From assembly GCA_025617745.1 (NCBI GenBank), contig CM046871.1:33363579-33427578 (forward strand): 64,000 nt of DNA. Reading direction: 5' to 3'. This document shows, piece by piece, positions 33,157 through 43,863 of this stretch. The notes under the pieces are model-generated. The model worked only from the letters and a program-made list of their open reading frames with translations, did no database searches and was not told the DNA's origin. The position numbers were made by a program, and so were the translations under genes. The first letter of the stretch is position 1. Each line of letters starts with the position of its first letter. This stretch comes from Heliocidaris erythrogramma (Eukaryota; Echinodermata; Echinoidea; Camarodonta; Echinometridae).

Positions 33157-33158
<2 letters not shown>
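31765..33158. mobile_element. Near-perfect palindrome, 619-bp arms
   Basis: Arms 31,765-32,383 and 32,540-33,158 are almost identical, separated by about 156 bp. Each arm ends with CTGATGA, a perfect GATCT/AGATC hairpin and GAAAGCTTG, facing outward. Each arm carries the same 76-codon ORF (31,939-32,169 minus; 32,754-32,984 plus), which has no known domain. The termini resemble those of Penelope-like elements, so this may be a non-autonomous derivative. Confidence 0.85.
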
Positions 33159-33190
<32 letters not shown>

Positions 33191-33370
33191 GCAAGGAAAT
33201 AACATATACAGCAGCTTTGGCAACTCTCGTGGAAATAAATACAATGTGAAAGAAAATGAGAGAATAATGGTTGCGTAAAATTTTTGAAATTTTTGCAAAG
33301 GTTGAAAAATGTCTGTGCCGGGTTTTCGACAAAGGAATTAATTAAGGTTGAAGATTTGTCAATCTGTCGG

Positions 33371-33597
33371 TCAATAGACCGCTTGGGTAATGTATGCAAA
33401 TTTTATGCATACCTTTCAAACAAAAGGTTCTTGACATCCTGAAAGCTTGCCGGACATAGCTACAAATAATGTATGCAAACTGGATTCCAAGCATTGAGGC
33501 TCATTTATAAAAAGCAGGTTCATGGAATAGCTCGTCACGAGGCGCTCAGAGAATATATGTGCATAAATTTGTATACATTACAGAAGCGGTGTATTGA
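33371..33597 (+). mobile_element. Palindromic MITE, copy 2
   Basis: 227 bp, TCAATAGACCGCTTGGG to GCGGTGTATTGA, inverted relative to copy 1 at 1,736. It interrupts the repeat unit between GTCTGTCGGTCAA and GGTGTCGCTGAAAC, sequences that are contiguous in the other units. Confidence 0.75.
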
Positions 33598-33885
33598 ATA
33601 TGGTGTCGCTGAAACGCAACCATTATTCTCTCATTTCCTTTCTCATTGTATTAATTATTTCCACGAGAGTTGCCAAAGCTGTTGTATATGTTATTTTCTT
33701 ACAATTGTTCATAATTACTCTAATGTATACATGTGTCACAAAGCATTCGCTTGGATCCAGCTGAGGCATGCGTCTTGTCTTTGTTCAAAACTCACCTGCC
33801 CCCGACAAATGAATTAATTAATTAAGGTTGAAGATTTGTCAATCTGTCTGTCAACTGGATCTGGTGTCGGCGAAACCACTGGCCC

Positions 33886-33956
33886 GTCTCCGTGGTCTAG
33901 TGGTTAAGGCACTGGTGTTCTAAGCCAACGACCCGGGTTCGATTCCCGGCAGAGAC
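33886..33956 (+). tRNA. tRNA-Arg (anticodon TCT), copy 1
   Basis: A 71-nt cloverleaf without CCA. The acceptor is GTCTCCG/CAGAGAC with one C-A mismatch. The D arm contains box A (TGGTCTAGTGG). The anticodon stem (weakened by a T) encloses GTTCTAA, so the anticodon is TCT. The T arm is CCGGG TTCGATT CCCGG with a perfect box B. A TTTTT terminator follows directly. Reads AGA codons. It is slightly more degenerate than copy 2 and could be a pseudogene. Confidence 0.8.
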
Positions 33957-34294
33957 ATTTTTCAAAAATTTGTAGAAACAATTTGCACAAATTTCAAAAA
34001 GGGAGGACAGCTCTGGGGAACTTTAATTTACGCAACCATTATTCTCTCATTTCCTTTCACATTTTATTTATTTTCACGAGAGTTGCTAAAGCTGTTGTAT
34101 ATGTTATTTCCTTACAATTTTTCATAATTATTCTAATGTAAACGTGTATCACAAAGCATTCCCTTGGATCCAGCTGACGCGTGCGGCTTGTCTTTGTTCA
34201 AAACTCACCTGCCCCCGACAAATGAATTAATTAAGGTTGAAGATTTGTCAATCTGTCAGTCAATTGAATCTGGTGTCGCCGAAACCACTGGCCC

Positions 34295-34365
34295 GTCTCC
34301 GTGGTCTAGTGGTTAAGGCATTGGCGTTCTAAGCCAACGACCCGGGTTCGTTTCCCGGCGGAGAC
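34295..34365 (+). tRNA. tRNA-Arg (anticodon TCT), copy 2
   Basis: 71 nt. The acceptor GTCTCCG/CGGAGAC is fully paired, the anticodon stem TTGGC/GCCAA is perfect, and the loop is GTTCTAA (TCT). The T loop reads TTCGTTT, changed from TTCGATT in copy 1, which weakens box B. Only a TTTC run follows at once. It lies 409 bp downstream of copy 1 in the next repeat unit. Confidence 0.8.
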
Positions 34366-34488
34366 ATTTCTTCAACCTTTGCAAAAATTTCAAAAAGGGA
34401 CGACAGCTCTGGGGAACTTTGATTTAAATTACGCAACCATTATTCTCTCATTTCCTTTCACATTATATTATATATATATATATATATA

Positions 34489-34703
34489 TACAGCCATGGA
34501 AAAAAAATATAAGACCAAGCATGGTTACTACTGATAAGTGTTATTTTTGTGGTAAGAAGGAATAAAATATCATGAAAGCAAGGTATAATTGCTGGAAATT
34601 GGTATTCATTCAATGAAATACAAAGACAAATCAGTTTCATAATTTTGTTTGCATAGTACCCTTATTACAGAAGCTTGGTCTAATAATTTTTTCCATGGCT
34701 GTA
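34489..34703. mobile_element. Mariner-type MITE
   Basis: Inverted ends ACAGCCATGGAAAAAAA and TTTTTTCCATGGCTGT, continuing into AAGACCAAGC/GCTTGGTCT, are flanked by TA. About 215 bp, no ORF. The ends and TA target fit Tc1/mariner. Confidence 0.75.
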
Positions 34704-35440
34704 TATATAAACACACACAAAGGAAGTAAGTTCCACGTGAAGCAAAATGGCGTAACTTTTTAACGAATAGGTTTTAAGCAAAATAACTTGGCAGGAGTTA
34801 TTGACTAACTTCTTTGTGAAAATGAGATTGATCTATAGAGTCATGAATGAGCGAGCACACATTAAAGGCAAAATTGTCACTTTTCAAAAGTCACAGGTCT
34901 GGAGTCATTTTTATGCTATACTAACAGTGAATTTTAGCATTTCTTGCTTTATTTTAAAGTGTGCTCACTCAACCATGACACAATTACCCCTTGTGTTTAC
35001 ACAACAATTGACAACACATTTTGATAACAATATTTGATGTTATTTTTTTAAATAATCCGAATGTATTCTGCAATTTCAAATCTAGGAGGGTTGAACACTA
35101 TGGATAGCGGCCCTTGTGAATAAGTGGTCCTTATGAATAGCGGTCCTTATGAATAGCGAGGTTACCTAAACTACAGCACTTGGACTTACACCAGAAAGAG
35201 AATTCGCTAAAATGACCCCCCAAAATGACTTGTGACGTTTGCAAAGTGACAATTTTGCCTTTAAAGTGCGCTCACTCATGCATGGCTCGATGGCTCAATC
35301 TCATTTTCACATAGAGGTTAGTCAATAAGTGTAGAAATACTCCTGCCAAGTTATTTTGCTTAAAACCTTTTCGTTAAATAGTTACGCCATTTTGCTTTAG
35401 GGGGAACTTATTTTTTCTTTTGTGTTGTGTTTATATACAT
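34704..35440. mobile_element. Foldback MITE with about 210-bp arms
   Basis: The left arm (GTAAGTTCCACGTGAAGC, AAAATGGCGTAACT, AACTTGGCAGGAGT, AATGAGATTGA) is mirrored at 35,205-35,440. In the centre a short tandem repeat (GGTCCTTATGAATAGC, 35,100-35,160) occurs. No ORF. Confidence 0.75.
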
Positions 35441-35511
35441 GAATAATATAGATAAAGTCTCATTTCTACTTCTGAAAAAATAGGCTACATAATATTTTTC
35501 TTCATACTCAC

Positions 35512-35644
35512 TAGAAGTTGGAAGGAACTGTGTTCTAAACTTTATCTTCTTCACAAGTTCTGACTGTATCAATTGCACATCCACCAGACTATCATCAGCT
35601 TTTCCGTTAAAATCCAAGTCGAAGTAGACAGTATGATCGGTTTT
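35512..35644 (-). CDS. Candidate internal exon of the host gene
   Basis: Minus-strand reading KTDHTVYFDLDFNGKADD to FRTQFLPTS. The acceptor CTGCTTCCAG before 35,644 and the donor CTA|GTGAGT at 35,511 bound it. An alternative acceptor in a poly-A run would start it at 35,668. Entry phase is 0, matching the exit of the exon at 36,064. Exit phase is 1, which does not match the death-domain exon (phase 2), so another exon must lie between. No named domain was recognised. Confidence 0.45.
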
Positions 35645-36063
35645 CTGGAAGCAGGCTACCTCTACGTTCTTTTTTTTTAACATGACAAAACATTTATATC
35701 TACTTTATTAGATCTTAATTCACATGTAGCTTTGTATAGGAAGCAATTATTAATTCCAATGAACTGAACAAGTAAATATAAAATCTGATTTATAAAAGGT
35801 ATCTTCCATGTAAAATACAAGACGATGTCCCTTGTCTCTGCAGAAGGATATTGTGTTTCTGGAAGATTTCAAGTGGTCAAATAAAGTGCAATGTCTTGCA
35901 ATGCATGATCATTCAGAGTAAAAAGCATCCAACAATTTTAATTTCACTTGATTCTCATACCATCTTTTATTCAGCAATCAAATTTAAAGAATAAATCCTG
36001 AAAAGTTTACTATTGTTGCAGAACATTTAAAATCAAGAGCCGTAAATTCAAGGAATCTCTCAC

Positions 36064-36192
36064 CTCTTTAATTATGGTGTCATTATTCAGTTGGCAGGTG
36101 ACTAGCAGATCTTTGTCTTTGACATCCATTTCGTCATCATTATCCTTGACAGGTTGATGGAAGCCTTCTTTTGTATTGTCATGAACAACTTT
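36064..36192 (-). CDS. Candidate internal exon of the host gene
   Basis: A 43-codon, phase 0-0 exon (KVVHDNTKEGFHQP to CQLNNDTIIKE), bounded by the acceptor ACTCTGTCGCAG and the donor GAG|GTGAGA. Acidic and low in hydrophobic residues, so probably a linker. It lies on the same strand between the ZU5 and death-domain exons, which is why it is assigned to that gene. Confidence 0.45.
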
Positions 36193-36254
36193 CTGCGACA
36201 GAGTAATGTGATGAAGCGATTTATATAACAACTGTTATTCTGTTGTCTGTGTTT

Positions 36255-36705
36255 TATACAGGGTGGCGAAAAAAGAACGCAGCGCATAAAATACTAGCCC
36301 GCAATTTCAAAGACATCATTGACACAATGCCATTGGTTTTTGTTTCATTTGGTAGAAAATTCCTTCCCAAGTAAAATGACACTAAAATAATCAGTTTTTG
36401 GTAAGAATTTTTGATTGTACAACTATTTTGTGAGGCAATATCGTTTTCAAGATTTGCAACTTTTGCAACCTTTGTCATGCTTGAAGGATTGCAAAATTAG
36501 CGCACGACATCTTCCCATCTCCCTTTCGTTTATGTTTTCTTCGTGACAACGGTTGCAAAAATGAGTTGCACATTGCCTCACAAAAATAGAAGGAGAATCA
36601 AAATGCTTCACCCAAAAAGCTGACCATGGTGTCATTTTACTGGAAAAGGAATTTTCTATTTAGTGGGTGTTGAAATTGCAGATCTCTTTTGGGCAACCCA
36701 GTATA
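36255..36705. mobile_element. Mariner-like MITE, TACAGGGTG ends
   Basis: The left end TACAGGGTGGCGAAAAAAG is mirrored imperfectly by the right end CTTTTGGGCAACCCAGTA, with TA on each side. 451 bp, no transposase. The ends fit mariner/IS630 elements. Confidence 0.65.
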
Positions 36706-38366
36706 ATAAGATGCTTAACGGTCTCAGAACTACAAGATCACATACTATCTTCAATCTGACTGTCAATATGCAGGACCATTTTGATGGGGATGATGATACC
36801 ATTCATTTTGAACATTTTACAACATGTACAAGGGTTCTAGAAATTATACAATTGATCAATGGCCAATTCCACAGGAGTGGTAACAAAATAATATAGCTTT
36901 TTTGCTACAATTCTGTACGTCATGGATAAGTGTTACATTCCCACTGACTAATATAACCTTTTCGGTAAGTGTATGCATTACAAAAATAACATACTGTACA
37001 CATGAAATGCTCAAACGTCAAAAGAATGTTGGTAACAGATTTTAGAGGGGAATGTGACGTTAAACTTTTTGAAATGAATAATTTTTTCTCAGTTTTCACC
37101 CCCCAAAGAACAGAATATACTTTTCTAATAAGCGTCATGCAGGTTAAATCAACTTTTCAAAGTTCAGGAATTCCATACTTCGGAATTGCCGCCAATGAAT
37201 GGTGGATTGATAGAATGATAGAACTCAATGTCAATGATTAGTGTTCTTATTTACACCTAGGATTGTGTCGTATTGCAAGATATCATAGGCCTAAAGTTAA
37301 TTAATTTTGGTCCACATGTACGTCTTTCATTCTATTGAAACTGCATAGCGGATCATATCCAAGTGACATCGTATTTTTTCAGTAAATTTGTGTACAAGTC
37401 GATGTGGGGTTTTTATGAGGAAGAAAATAAGTATCCAAAAGTCACACTAATTGGACCATACCCAAGATGTTCCATGAAGTTTGTTGACCATACGCAAATG
37501 TAGCACAACGTTCCGTGAAGGTGGCATTCTTGGCGGAAGAAACGGCATGAAGGACATTATTTTTCCACTGACGGACGAATCTTTCGAGAGGGCACAACAT
37601 CCTCCCGACAAGAGCTCCAAGGAAATGTCTATGTGATGAGGAGTAACGCGACATGTGCTTGATGTTTGTACAGTACGCTTAGGTTGCCCTTCTTCGTTTA
37701 TTTCTGTGAAAATCATATTCAGTGCACAAGAAATATAGTGTGTTCTAAAGATCAGCAAAACAGCATTGACGCATTTCCAGTGATTCCACAGTTTGGAAGG
37801 GTCAGTTACGTATGAAGCCACTGAGAGGGCATTGACATTATGGGCGGGGAGGGTGTGGGATGGGGTCATTTCTAGTCTTTTTCCCTCCTTTAATTTTCTC
37901 TATTTTCGCATTTAGTAGAATGTGCACGTGTCCCGTGATCCCTGAAGCTACATCACTGGAAAGAGTAAAGACCTTCTTGTTCAGACATAGGGGTTCCAAA
38001 TTTCTTAATGACCATTACTCTACTTGACTCGAAGTCCTTTAGAGTAATTCATATCTACAAAGTGAAATTCTATAAAAATTAAGAGTAGAAATCATTGTTA
38101 AGTTCATTTAAAGGAACTGTTTACTACTGTATTTATAGGCCAGGAGCCTGTCCCGAAATAGTCACCCCATTTTATATATGAGATTTGACACCTCAAAGTC
38201 AGTTAGCCGCCGGGTTTGGCCCCAGAGCCCCAAAAGGGGCCCAAAGTCGGATCGATTTCAACCCGTCTAACATAGGCGTGTACCGAAAGGGTGGGTCGCA
38301 TTGACTTTATTTATACCCTAAATGTCGAATACTGAATTTACAAACAGACGATTGGTACTACAAAAC
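36706..38366. other. Unassigned DNA, including an ORF at 37,447-37,869 (minus)
   Basis: A 140-codon minus-strand ORF and an overlapping 70-codon one are cysteine- and serine-rich but match no family I recognise. No splice structure could be proposed. The rest is AT-rich. Confidence 0.3.
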
Positions 38367-40155
38367 TTAAAGATAACATTTAACAAATTCATAGTGACGA
38401 AGCTTTTCGGCCTGCACTCATCGGGTCACAACGAAGGAATGAGAGAATACAAGAAAATACAAAAGTCAAGGAAGGGTGTGTATAGCGACCCGGGTATGAT
38501 CCGGGCACGCTAGAATAATCGAAGCGCTTGTACAAACTCCTTTTGTCGGCACAATAGTTACGCCTAGTCCTTCGATGGAACGCGCGTTCATACTCGATGA
38601 AATTAAGAAGACTGAGGACCACAATGAATGCTTGCGACGTGGCATTCGTCGTGCGTGGTCTGGAGTTCACAGTTTCATAACTCTTTTTGATTTGATTCCC
38701 TTGGCTAGGTATATTGCGTCCATCGATGTCAAGATGGAAGGTAAAACCCGCGCTATTAAAGCATTCCCGTATTATTGCGTCGCTGAAGCAGCACCGATTT
38801 GGCAGCGCTATTAAGGACACCGCTGTACATGTTTTGAATCTTTCCGATTACAAGCTCTCCGAAACTGAAGAATTTGTGCTTGCGCACGGGTTCAATTACG
38901 GCATACCCAAACCTCACATTAGCCGTGAAGAGGTGTTAGCGGAATTCGAACTCCTCTATTCACAGCTAATGCGGCACAATCCTACTTGCAATGACGACGC
39001 AGCTTCAGCCAAGGCGCGTTTGGCTGATCTCGGGCACTCGTATTGTGGCATACCCAACGACATGTCCGATTTCCATATGACGCGTGAATGTATGACGGCT
39101 GTGCATGGTCTTAGATCTAACAAAGACATTCCCATTTGTAAACCCGACAAAGGCACCGGTGTTGTTCTTTTGAATAAGCGTGATTATGTTGGTAAGATGA
39201 TGGATGTTCTTGATGATGATTCCAAATTTCGGTGCATTGGTCCTGCATGTAGTCACGATCGGACCAGTTGCCTCGAGGGTAGGTTGCAGCGCTACCTGCT
39301 AGATTTGCGTAAGAATGATCAGCTAGCACATAATATTTATGGCAGGATTCGCCCGCATGGCTCTCAGCGCCCCCGTATGTATGGCTTACCGAAGACACAT
39401 AAAGCCAATACCCCGCTCCGCCCTATTCTCTCCATGACTGGTTCAGCACAGCATGAACTGGCTAGGTGGTTGAGTGAGCTCCTGCAACCTGTGCTTGAGC
39501 GATACTCAACCTATGCAATTAAGGACTCTTTTACATTTGCTCAGTCGGTTCGTCAGATGGTAATTAGTGAATCTGTCTCTTTATGTTCATTTGATGTCTG
39601 TAGTTTGTTCACCAACGTGCCACTAAAGGAGACCATTGATATCTGTGTCTCCGCCCTCTACCATGGTGATTTGGATGAACCTCCTATCTCTGAATCCGTG
39701 TTTGTTGAACTAATGAAACATGCTACAAGTGCTGTCGAGTTTAGCTTTAATGATATCATGTATTCGCAGACCGATGGTGTTGCTATGGGTTCCCCGTTGG
39801 GCCCCGTGCTTGCTAATATCTTTGTTGGCTCTCATGAAGCCCGCCTTCATGAAAACATGCACGACCACGCACGACGAATGCCACGTCGCAAGCATTCATT
39901 GTGGTCCTCAGTCTTCTTAATTTCATCGAGTATGAACGCGCGTTCCATCGAAGGACTAGGCGTAACTATTGTGCCGACAAAAGGAGTTTGTACAAGCGCT
40001 TCGATTATTCTAGCGTGCCCGGATCATACCCGGGTCGCTATACATACCCTTCCTTGACTTTTGTATTTTCTTGTATTCTCTCATTCCTGCGTTGTGACCC
40101 GATGAGTGCAGGTCGAAAAGCTTCGTCACTATGAATTTGTTAAATGTTATCTTTA
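38367..40155 (+). mobile_element. Penelope-like element, inverted 5' copy, internal deletion
   Basis: The ends are inverted copies of one terminal segment (38,367-38,655 and about 39,877-40,155). Each encodes the same C-terminal peptide (FIEYERAFHRRTRRNYC, ADKRSLYKRF) and ends with CCGATGAG...CGAAAAGCTTCGTCAC. Between them is a plus-strand RT that stops after motif B, so motif C and most of the endonuclease are deleted. The layout matches that of the element at 55,462. Confidence 0.85.
38720..39880 (+). pseudogene. Penelope-like reverse transcriptase, truncated
   Basis: An open frame with LSETEEFVLAHGFN, ICKPDKGTGVVLLNK, RPRMYGLPKTHK, CSFDVCSLFTNVPL (motif A) and TDGVAMGSPLGPVLANIFVG (motif B). 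It runs into inverted terminal sequence after SHEARLHENM and so lacks the YVDD motif C and the GIY-YIG endonuclease. About 65-70% similar by eye to the element at 55.6 kb, so a different family of the same clade. Confidence 0.9.
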
Positions 40156-40179
40156 ATACTGTATTTGTTATTTAGTACA

Positions 40180-40292
40180 CTAAACGGCGATTGAAGCTGA
40201 AAACGCCTCTTTTTTTAAAAGGAAAACGCCGACGACGCATTAAGGTTGAAAACAGACCATTTTCGGCGCTTTTTGTTGACGCAGTTGCGTCC
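40180..40292 (+). repeat. Dispersed repeat, copy 1
   Basis: ACGGCGATTGAAGCTGAAAA, AAAGGAAAACGCCGACGACG and GACGCAGTTGCGT match 62,893-63,005 in the same orientation at about 85% identity by eye. Confidence 0.7.
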
Positions 40293-40392
40293 AATTCGGT
40301 GTCAAATGATCATTTTAATAATAAGTCATTAAATTGTGAAAATTGTATTGCTTTTTCAAAAGTAATATTGTCAGATTATGTAAACACACTCA

Positions 40393-40552
40393 ATGTCCAT
40401 CTGCACCTGTTTGACAAGAGATAATGAGCTTGTTAAGTATCTTGGCTACTTGGCTGCCATTCTGAAATCTACCATTCATGTGTGTTAATTACACAAATTC
40501 CTTGCTAGCTAGCTCCCCATTATGCCTTGTCAAACAGGTGCAGGTGGATGGT
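40393..40552. repeat. Small inverted repeat (CCATCTGCACCTG ends)
   Basis: CCATCTGCACCTGTTTGACA near 40,398 is mirrored by TGTCAAACAGGTGCAGGTGG near 40,527. About 160 bp; probable MITE. Confidence 0.65.
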
Positions 40553-41180
40553 ACCCATGAAACTTCAAACTTACGGCATTTATATTCCAATTAACTAGAA
40601 ATACTTTATTAATTGGACATGTCGGAAGAAATTAGTTTTGAATCTCACAGCTTCAAGATAGGCATATCTCAGTTAATAACTGTCACCTCGTGAAACTGAC
40701 TGCTTACGAGATCAACGGCAAAGAGGGACTGGCGATTTCGGCGACGTGAACACTAAAGCCCAACTCACACGAGGCGTCATTTCGATTGCTTCAATACCTG
40801 CGCTAATCGAGCCTGTAAAGGCAATTAGCACATACACCAGTTATCAAAAGTATTGTTTGCACTGTTCATTTTGGAATCACTTTTTCGACGATATCACTCT
40901 TTCATAACTCGCAAATGATCAAACAAGTTACTGACAAACAAGTCCTAACTTAGTAAATGACGCCTTGTGAGCCGAGCTTAAGAAAAAGTTTCACAGGTAT
41001 TTAAGATACACAATTACACTACATAATAAAGCATGTCCAGTACAAAATGTGTTTCCATCATAAGTGTTTGTCAAACACACAGAAATGTACACAAAGTAAT
41101 GTAGACATTTAAAAGTGTTATGCATTCGTACGTAATAACGACAGTGACTAATCCAAGGCTTCCCATTAAGCGATTCATGC
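40553..41180. other. Unassigned DNA
   Basis: No ORF, splice structure or repeat was supported here. Confidence 0.35.
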
Positions 41181-41184
41181 TACC

Positions 41185-41685
41185 CATTACCTAACTCCGA
41201 TCCAGGAGCTCCAGGTGCAAATACCCAAAGTTGACCTCGCCCATTTTATGGCTAATCGCATCGCTTAATTTCGGCAGGTAAGATAGAAATTTGTACTTAC
41301 ATTTCAAGAGAATTACTGTAACTATCTAGCAGGCTCTTTGATTTTACGATTTAACGATTGCTTCGATGAAAAAAATGGAATTTCCTCGCCGAGGCGATCT
41401 TTTCCCCGTACTGTACAGTCGATTCAAATGTCTCGATCGCACTGTGTGATTGAGTCAGCGACGGTATACGGTACATTACACACTGTGCGATCGAGTCATT
41501 TGATAGCCTGCTAGATAGTTACAGTAATTCTCTTGAAATGTATGTTCAAATTTCTATCTTACCTGCCAAAATTAAGCGATGCGATTAGCCATAAAATTGG
41601 CGAGGTCGACTTTGGGTATTTGTACCTGGAGCTCCAACGCTGCGCGTTGGAGCTCCCTGGATCGAGTTACCAATTACCATGCATT
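41185..41685. mobile_element. Foldback MITE next to the ZU5 exon
   Basis: The left arm (GATCCAGGAGCTCCAGGTGC, AAATACCCAAAGT, GCGATTAGCCAT..) is mirrored at 41,505-41,685, with a short extra palindrome (GGAGCTCCAACGCTGCGCG) in the right arm. Arms about 160 bp. It ends about 12 bp from the splice donor of the ZU5 exon. Confidence 0.75.
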
Positions 41686-41696
41686 ACATTGCTTAC

Positions 41697-42011
41697 CATG
41701 ATTCCAGGAGTATAGCACAACCTGTATCTTCTGGGGATCAATAAGGTTGGCACAATGGGGTATCGTCAGTCTGACTGGTTTATCTGCTTGACATTGTAAT
41801 CCTAAAGGAAAGCACTGGAAGCCCTTGGTAACAATCATCTCGTTATCTCTCAAAGTGATAGTATTTGGGATGGCGTCTAGAACCTCTACCGAAATCCTTT
41901 CACTGATGCCATCTTGCAGGGCTCCTGGAGTGATAGACAAACTGAGTCCTTGCGATGGAATTGTTAATTCTCCTCCAGTCTGGTTAAAGACACCCTCGGA
42001 TCGGTAATGAT
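41697..42011 (-). CDS. ZU5-domain exon of host gene
   Basis: A 315-bp exon, phase 1-1, with acceptor ATAATTATAG before 42,011 and donor CATG|GTAAGC at 41,696. It encodes most of a ZU5 domain: GVFNQTGGELTIP, LSLSITPGALQDG, GFQCFPLGLQC and PVRLTIPHCANL, the usual order of conserved blocks. ZU5 domains occur in UNC5 receptors, ankyrins and PIDD-like death-domain proteins. Symmetric phases fit a domain-carrying exon. The same-strand death-domain exon at 44-290 suggests a ZU5-death protein. Upstream exons should lie beyond 42 kb on this strand, but none was recognised. Confidence 0.88.
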
Positions 42012-42433
42012 CTATAATTATACAAAATGGCAATATGATTAAATATGATTACGTTAGTAATAATCAAAGCTTGTGAAGACCAAGCATCCAGTTAAAACCT
42101 TGGCAGATACAAATCGGACATTGGGAAGGACATCGATGTTCCGTCATCTAAATTTATTAGCATAATCATTGTGGATTTTATACCAATCGTATTAAAGGAA
42201 AAATTGTAAGCTAGTGTTGCATCATATTGAATTCAATAAAAACCTGATTGTGTTCATGAGATGAGGTTTGATTGTGGGTTCATTTTCATTGACTCACACT
42301 GAGTAGGCCTACAGAAGTCTACTTGGGTCTCGATCCGGGGGGGGGGGGTGGGGGTTATATATCCCCCAAAGTTTTGAACTGGGGGATGGCCTGTATTATG
42401 ATCCCCAATATTTCTGGATAAACTGAATAAGAA
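42012..42433. other. Probable intron upstream of the ZU5 exon
   Basis: AT-rich, with a poly-G run at 42,339-42,352. No exon was recognised. Confidence 0.4.
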
Positions 42434-43863
42434 CTAGAAATGTGCATTGCTGGGGCCGCGCAATGCTAAATGTATCCCCCGGCCCTGGCAGCGATTTGAA
42501 GGAGGGACAAAGACCCTCCCCCATCCCCTCCCTCAAACAAAAGGATGGTGTAGAAATTAGATGTGTAGGTTTCACTAAGACACATCTTCATATAAAATTT
42601 GAAAGAAATGTGTTGAGAGATATACCAAGATACATCTCCATACAAAATTTGAAAGAAATCCATCAAGAAATGTGGCCTGCAGAGTGCACTCACGCCATGC
42701 CCTGAAGTATGACCTTTGACCCTATAAAAGACGGAACACTGGTGGCAGCATCACCAAAAATTAAATATGTGTAGATTATACCAAGATACATCTCCATACA
42801 AAATTTGAATGAAATCCGTCAAGAAATGCAGAAGTAAGATTGCACAAAAGGGACAAATGAGCTTTGAACCTATAAAGGACGGAACAATGAGGGCAGCATC
42901 ACCAACCAGTAAAGATGTGTAGATTATACCAAGATACATCTCCATACAAAATTTGAAAGAAATCCATCAAGAAATGTGGCCTGCAGAGTGAAATCACGCC
43001 ATCCCTTGAAGTATGACCTTTGACCCTATAAAAGACGGGACACTGGTGGCAGCATCACCAAAAAGTACAGATTTTTAGATTACACCAAGGGACACCTTCA
43101 TGCAAAATTTGAACGAAATCCGTCGAGAAATGCAGAAGTAAGAGTGCAAGAAATGGAAAAATGACCTTTGACCCTATAAAGGACGGAACAATGAGGGCAG
43201 CATCACCAAAAATTAAACATGGGTAGATTATACCAAGATACATCTCCATACAAAATTTGAACAAAATCCGTTGAGAAATGTGGCCTGCAGAGTGCACTCA
43301 CGCCATGCCCTGAAGTATGACCTTTGACCCTATAAAAGACGGAACACTGGTGGCAGCATCACCAAACACTATAGGTTTTTAAATTACACCAAGAGACACC
43401 TTCATGCAAAATTTGAACGAAATCTGTTGAGAAATGTGACCGCCAGAGCGCACACAAGAGTACACACAAGACATCTATCAAAATATGACCTTTGACCCTA
43501 TAAAAGACGGAACACTGGGGGCAGCATCACCACAATCTATAGGGTTCCAGATTTTACCAAGAGACACCTCCATACAAAATTTGAACAAAATCCGTTGAGA
43601 AATGTGACCGCTAGAGCGCACACAAACTATCCAAAAAAATATGGCCTTTTACCCTATAAAAGACGGAACACTGGGGGCAGCATCACCAGAAACTATAGGG
43701 GTCCAGATTTTACCAAGATACACGTCCACAGGAAGTTTGAAAAAAATTCGTCGAGAAATGCGACCGCTAGAGCGCACACAAGAATGTGACGCGGCGGCGG
43801 CGGCGGCGGCGGCGAAACGCTGCTGAATCCAAAGTATCCTCCGGCATACTGCCGGGGGATACA
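42434..43863 (-). mobile_element. Helentron-like non-autonomous element, copy 2
   Basis: Same family as 21,184-22,437. In minus orientation it starts TGTATCCCCCGGC, carries about eight tandem units of roughly 140 bp, and has the inverse GCCGGGGGATACA about 30 bp before a perfect 7-bp hairpin (GCATTGC...GCAATGC), then ACATTT and CTAG. It has about one more tandem unit than copy 1. No coding capacity. Confidence 0.75.

Larger units (their letters stand above)
33185..34480 (+). repeat. Rearranged tandem repeat block around tRNA-Arg genes
   Basis: Two full units (about 33,600-34,020 and 34,020-34,450) carry the words CCATTATTCTCTCATTTCC, AAACTCACCTGCCCCCGACA and TTAAGGTTGAAGATTTGTC, then a tRNA. 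A partial first unit is split: 33,185-33,345 is inverted and ends in a broken tRNA 3' half (CCCGGCACAGACATT on the minus strand), and 33,345-33,370 is direct, followed by a MITE. Confidence 0.75.
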
